Positions 62,483-64,000 of a DNA stretch of 64,000 nucleotides are shown piece by piece. The DNA is from Noviherbaspirillum humi (GTDB taxonomy: Bacteria; Pseudomonadota; Gammaproteobacteria; Burkholderiales; Burkholderiaceae_D). The position numbers and the translations under genes were made by a program. Position 1 is the stretch's first letter. Each line of letters begins with the position of its first letter. Location of the stretch: contig NZ_FZOT01000004.1 of the NCBI RefSeq assembly GCF_900188095.1, positions 124,001 through 188,000 of the forward strand, given 5' to 3'. The notes beneath the pieces were generated by a model, which saw only the letters and a program-made list of their open reading frames with translations, had not been told where the DNA came from and made no database searches.

Positions 62483-63832
62483 ATGGCAACTGCAGTCGAA
62501 ACCCTGGAAAAACTCGAGCGCCGCATGACGATCACCCTGCCGCTGGCAGATGTGAGGGCGGAAGTTGAAAAACGCTTGAAGGTTCGTGCCCGCACAGCGA
62601 AGGCACCCGGTTTCCGTCCGGGCAAAGTGCCGATGAAGATGGTCGCCGCACAGTACGGTTTCCAGGTCGAAACCGAAGTGCTCAATGACAAGGTCGGCCG
62701 TGCGTTCAACGACGCCGCCACCGAAAACAACCTGCGCGTCGCCGGCCTGCCGAAGATCGAACCGAAGTCCGGCGAAGGCGTGGCCGAGGATTCCGTCGCG
62801 TTCGATGCCACCTTCGAAGTCTATCCGGAAGTGAAGATCGGCGACCTGTCCCAGGTTGAAGTGGAAAAGGTCGTCAGTGAAGTCACGGACGCCGAAATCG
62901 ACAAGACCATCGACATCCTGCGCAAGCAGCGCGTGCACTACCACGTCAAGGGCGAGCAGGGTGCGCACGGCGATGGCGGCGCCGACCAGTCGGCCCAGAA
63001 CGGCGATCGCGTTACCATCGACTTCGTGGGCAAGATCGACGGCGTCGAATTTGCCGGCGGCAAGGCGGAAGACTTCACCTATGTGCTGGGCGAAGGCCGC
63101 ATGCTGCCCGAGTTCGAGGCTGCAACCATCGGCCTGAAGGTTGGTGAGTCCAAGACCTTTCCGCTCACTTTCCCGGCCGACTACCACGGCAAGGATGTCG
63201 CTGGCAAGACTGCCGAATTCACCATCACCGTCAAGCGCATCGAGTGGGCGCACATGCCGGAAGTCGACAGCGACTTCGCCAAGTCGCTCGGCATCGAGGA
63301 CGGCGATCTCGCCAAAATGCGCGAAGACATCAAGGCCAACCTGGAGCGCGAAGTGAAGAACCGCGCCAAGGCCGGCACCAAGGACAGCGTGATGAACGCG
63401 CTGATCAAGGTTGCCGAGCTGGACGTGCCGAACGCGCTGGTGCAGCAGGACGTGGAGCGCCTGGTGCAAATGACCCGCGAAGACATGGCCCAGCGCGGCA
63501 TGAACGTCAAGGACATGCCGTTCCCGCCGGAGCTGTTCACCGCCCAGGCCGAGCGCCGCGTCCGCCTCGGTCTGATCCTTGCCGAAGTCGTGAAGGAAAA
63601 CAAACTGGATGCGACTCCGGAGCAGGTCAAAGCGCAGATCGAGGATTTCGCGCAAAGTTACGAAGATCCGCAACAGGTCCTGAAGTACTACTACAGCGAC
63701 CGTCGCCGCCTGGCTGAAGTCGAGGCCCTTGTTTTGGAAGAAAACGTCGTTAACTATGTCCTTGGCAAGGCGAAGGTGACCGACAAGGCGGTTTCTTTCG
63801 ATGAATTGATGGGCAACAACGCACAGGCTTAA
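62483..63832 (+). CDS. tig: Trigger factor
   Basis: This 449-residue ribosome-associated chaperone has the ribosome-binding motif [11 protein letters not shown] (about residues 44-54), a central FKBP-like PPIase domain ([20 protein letters not shown], about residues 174-193) and the helical C-domain. The PPIase domain has a small Gly/Asp-rich insert (HGDGGADQ). It is followed by clpP after 30 bases, the usual tig-clpP-clpX order. Confidence 0.96.
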   Translation: MATAVETLEKLERRMTITLPLADVRAEVEKRLKVRARTAKAPGFRPGKVPMKMVAAQYGFQVETEVLNDKVGRAFNDAATENNLRVAGLPKIEPKSGEGVAEDSVAFDATFEVYPEVKIGDLSQVEVEKVVSEVTDAEIDKTIDILRKQRVHYHVKGEQGAHGDGGADQSAQNGDRVTIDFVGKIDGVEFAGGKAEDFTYVLGEGRMLPEFEAATIGLKVGESKTFPLTFPADYHGKDVAGKTAEFTITVKRIEWAHMPEVDSDFAKSLGIEDGDLAKMREDIKANLEREVKNRAKAGTKDSVMNALIKVAELDVPNALVQQDVERLVQMTREDMAQRGMNVKDMPFPPELFTAQAERRVRLGLILAEVVKENKLDATPEQVKAQIEDFAQSYEDPQQVLKYYYSDRRRLAEVEALVLEENVVNYVLGKAKVTDKAVSFDELMGNNAQA

Positions 63833-63862
63833 ACGTTTGTGCGCACTCCTTAAGGAAAGCAC

Positions 63863-64000
63863 ATGACAGGCATGAACCGAAATTCTGCGCTCGATACCGA
63901 AATGCTCGGTATGGTGCCGATGGTAATTGAGCAGAGCGGCCGCGGCGAGCGCGCCTACGATATCTACTCGCGCCTGCTGAAGGAACGGGTGATCTTCCTG
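63863..64000 (+). CDS. clpP: ATP-dependent Clp protease proteolytic subunit, N-terminal part (3' end outside window)
   Basis: The first 46 codons are visible and read [20 protein letters not shown], then [20 protein letters not shown] and ERVIFL, the typical ClpP N-terminus. AAGGA lies before the ATG. The catalytic Ser-His-Asp are beyond the window end. It follows tig by 30 bases. Confidence 0.94.
   Translation, partial: MTGMNRNSALDTEMLGMVPMVIEQSGRGERAYDIYSRLLKERVIFL

Overview
The window is a GC-rich bacterial chromosome segment, most likely from a betaproteobacterium of the Burkholderiales (Oxalobacteraceae-like; this is inferred from gene families and gene order, not from a marker gene). 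Supporting signs are fliE divergent from fliFGHIJK, a flaG-fliD pair after a short flagellin, hpnCDE, a DUF1853 gene and the order tRNA-Leu/tig/clpP. Both window edges cut genes: flgJ on the left and clpP on the right.

Region 1 (1-20380) is flagellar. It runs flgJ(partial)-flgK-flgL on the + strand, then an orphan 141-residue gene behind a near-perfect sigma-54 promoter, then two minus-strand runs, fliFGHIJK and fliLMNOPQR, with fliE divergent. These encode the MS ring, C ring, export gate, export ATPase complex and hook-length ruler. A GAF-PAS-PAS protein with no output domain follows. Next comes a minus-strand operon, fliS-fliT-second fliK-like-fhlB-like-ycgR-like, joining export chaperones, a second hook-length protein, a free FlhB C-terminal domain and a c-di-GMP brake.

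Region 2 (20381-31786) is the most interesting part. Seven codirectional genes sit between fliS and the flagellin gene: a TPR/SPINDLY O-GlcNAc-transferase-like protein, a DegT aminotransferase, a WbqC-like protein, a short divergent DegT-like protein, a GNAT acyltransferase, a PhyH-type dioxygenase and a SAM methyltransferase. Several of these genes overlap by 4 bases or are separated by 1-3. A sigma-28-type promoter precedes them, resembling those before flgK and fliC. I infer a flagellin O-glycosylation island making and attaching an N-acylated, hydroxylated and/or methylated amino-deoxysugar. fliC, flaG and fliD follow; the flagellin is short with a Ser/Thr-rich centre.

Region 3 (31853-39600) holds a GGDEF diguanylate cyclase, a cytoplasmic PAS-PAS histidine kinase with a NarL-type regulator, tRNA-Arg(ACG), a methyltransferase-like gene, an HU gene, a Cys-rich flavodoxin-family reductase and a small Lys/Ala-rich exported protein.

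Region 4 (39600-64000) is mostly housekeeping and metabolism: a Ser/Gly/Thr-rich lipoprotein, recQ, a cold-shock gene, lldP with a strong operator palindrome, a lysR-type gene divergent from a haloacid dehalogenase, a TSUP transporter, a thioredoxin-like gene, tsaB-rimI-udg-DUF1853, lplT, alr-radA, hpnCDE (squalene for hopanoids), an RND efflux pair, tRNA-Leu(UAG), tig and the start of clpP. No rRNA, CRISPR array, complete insertion sequence or prophage was seen.
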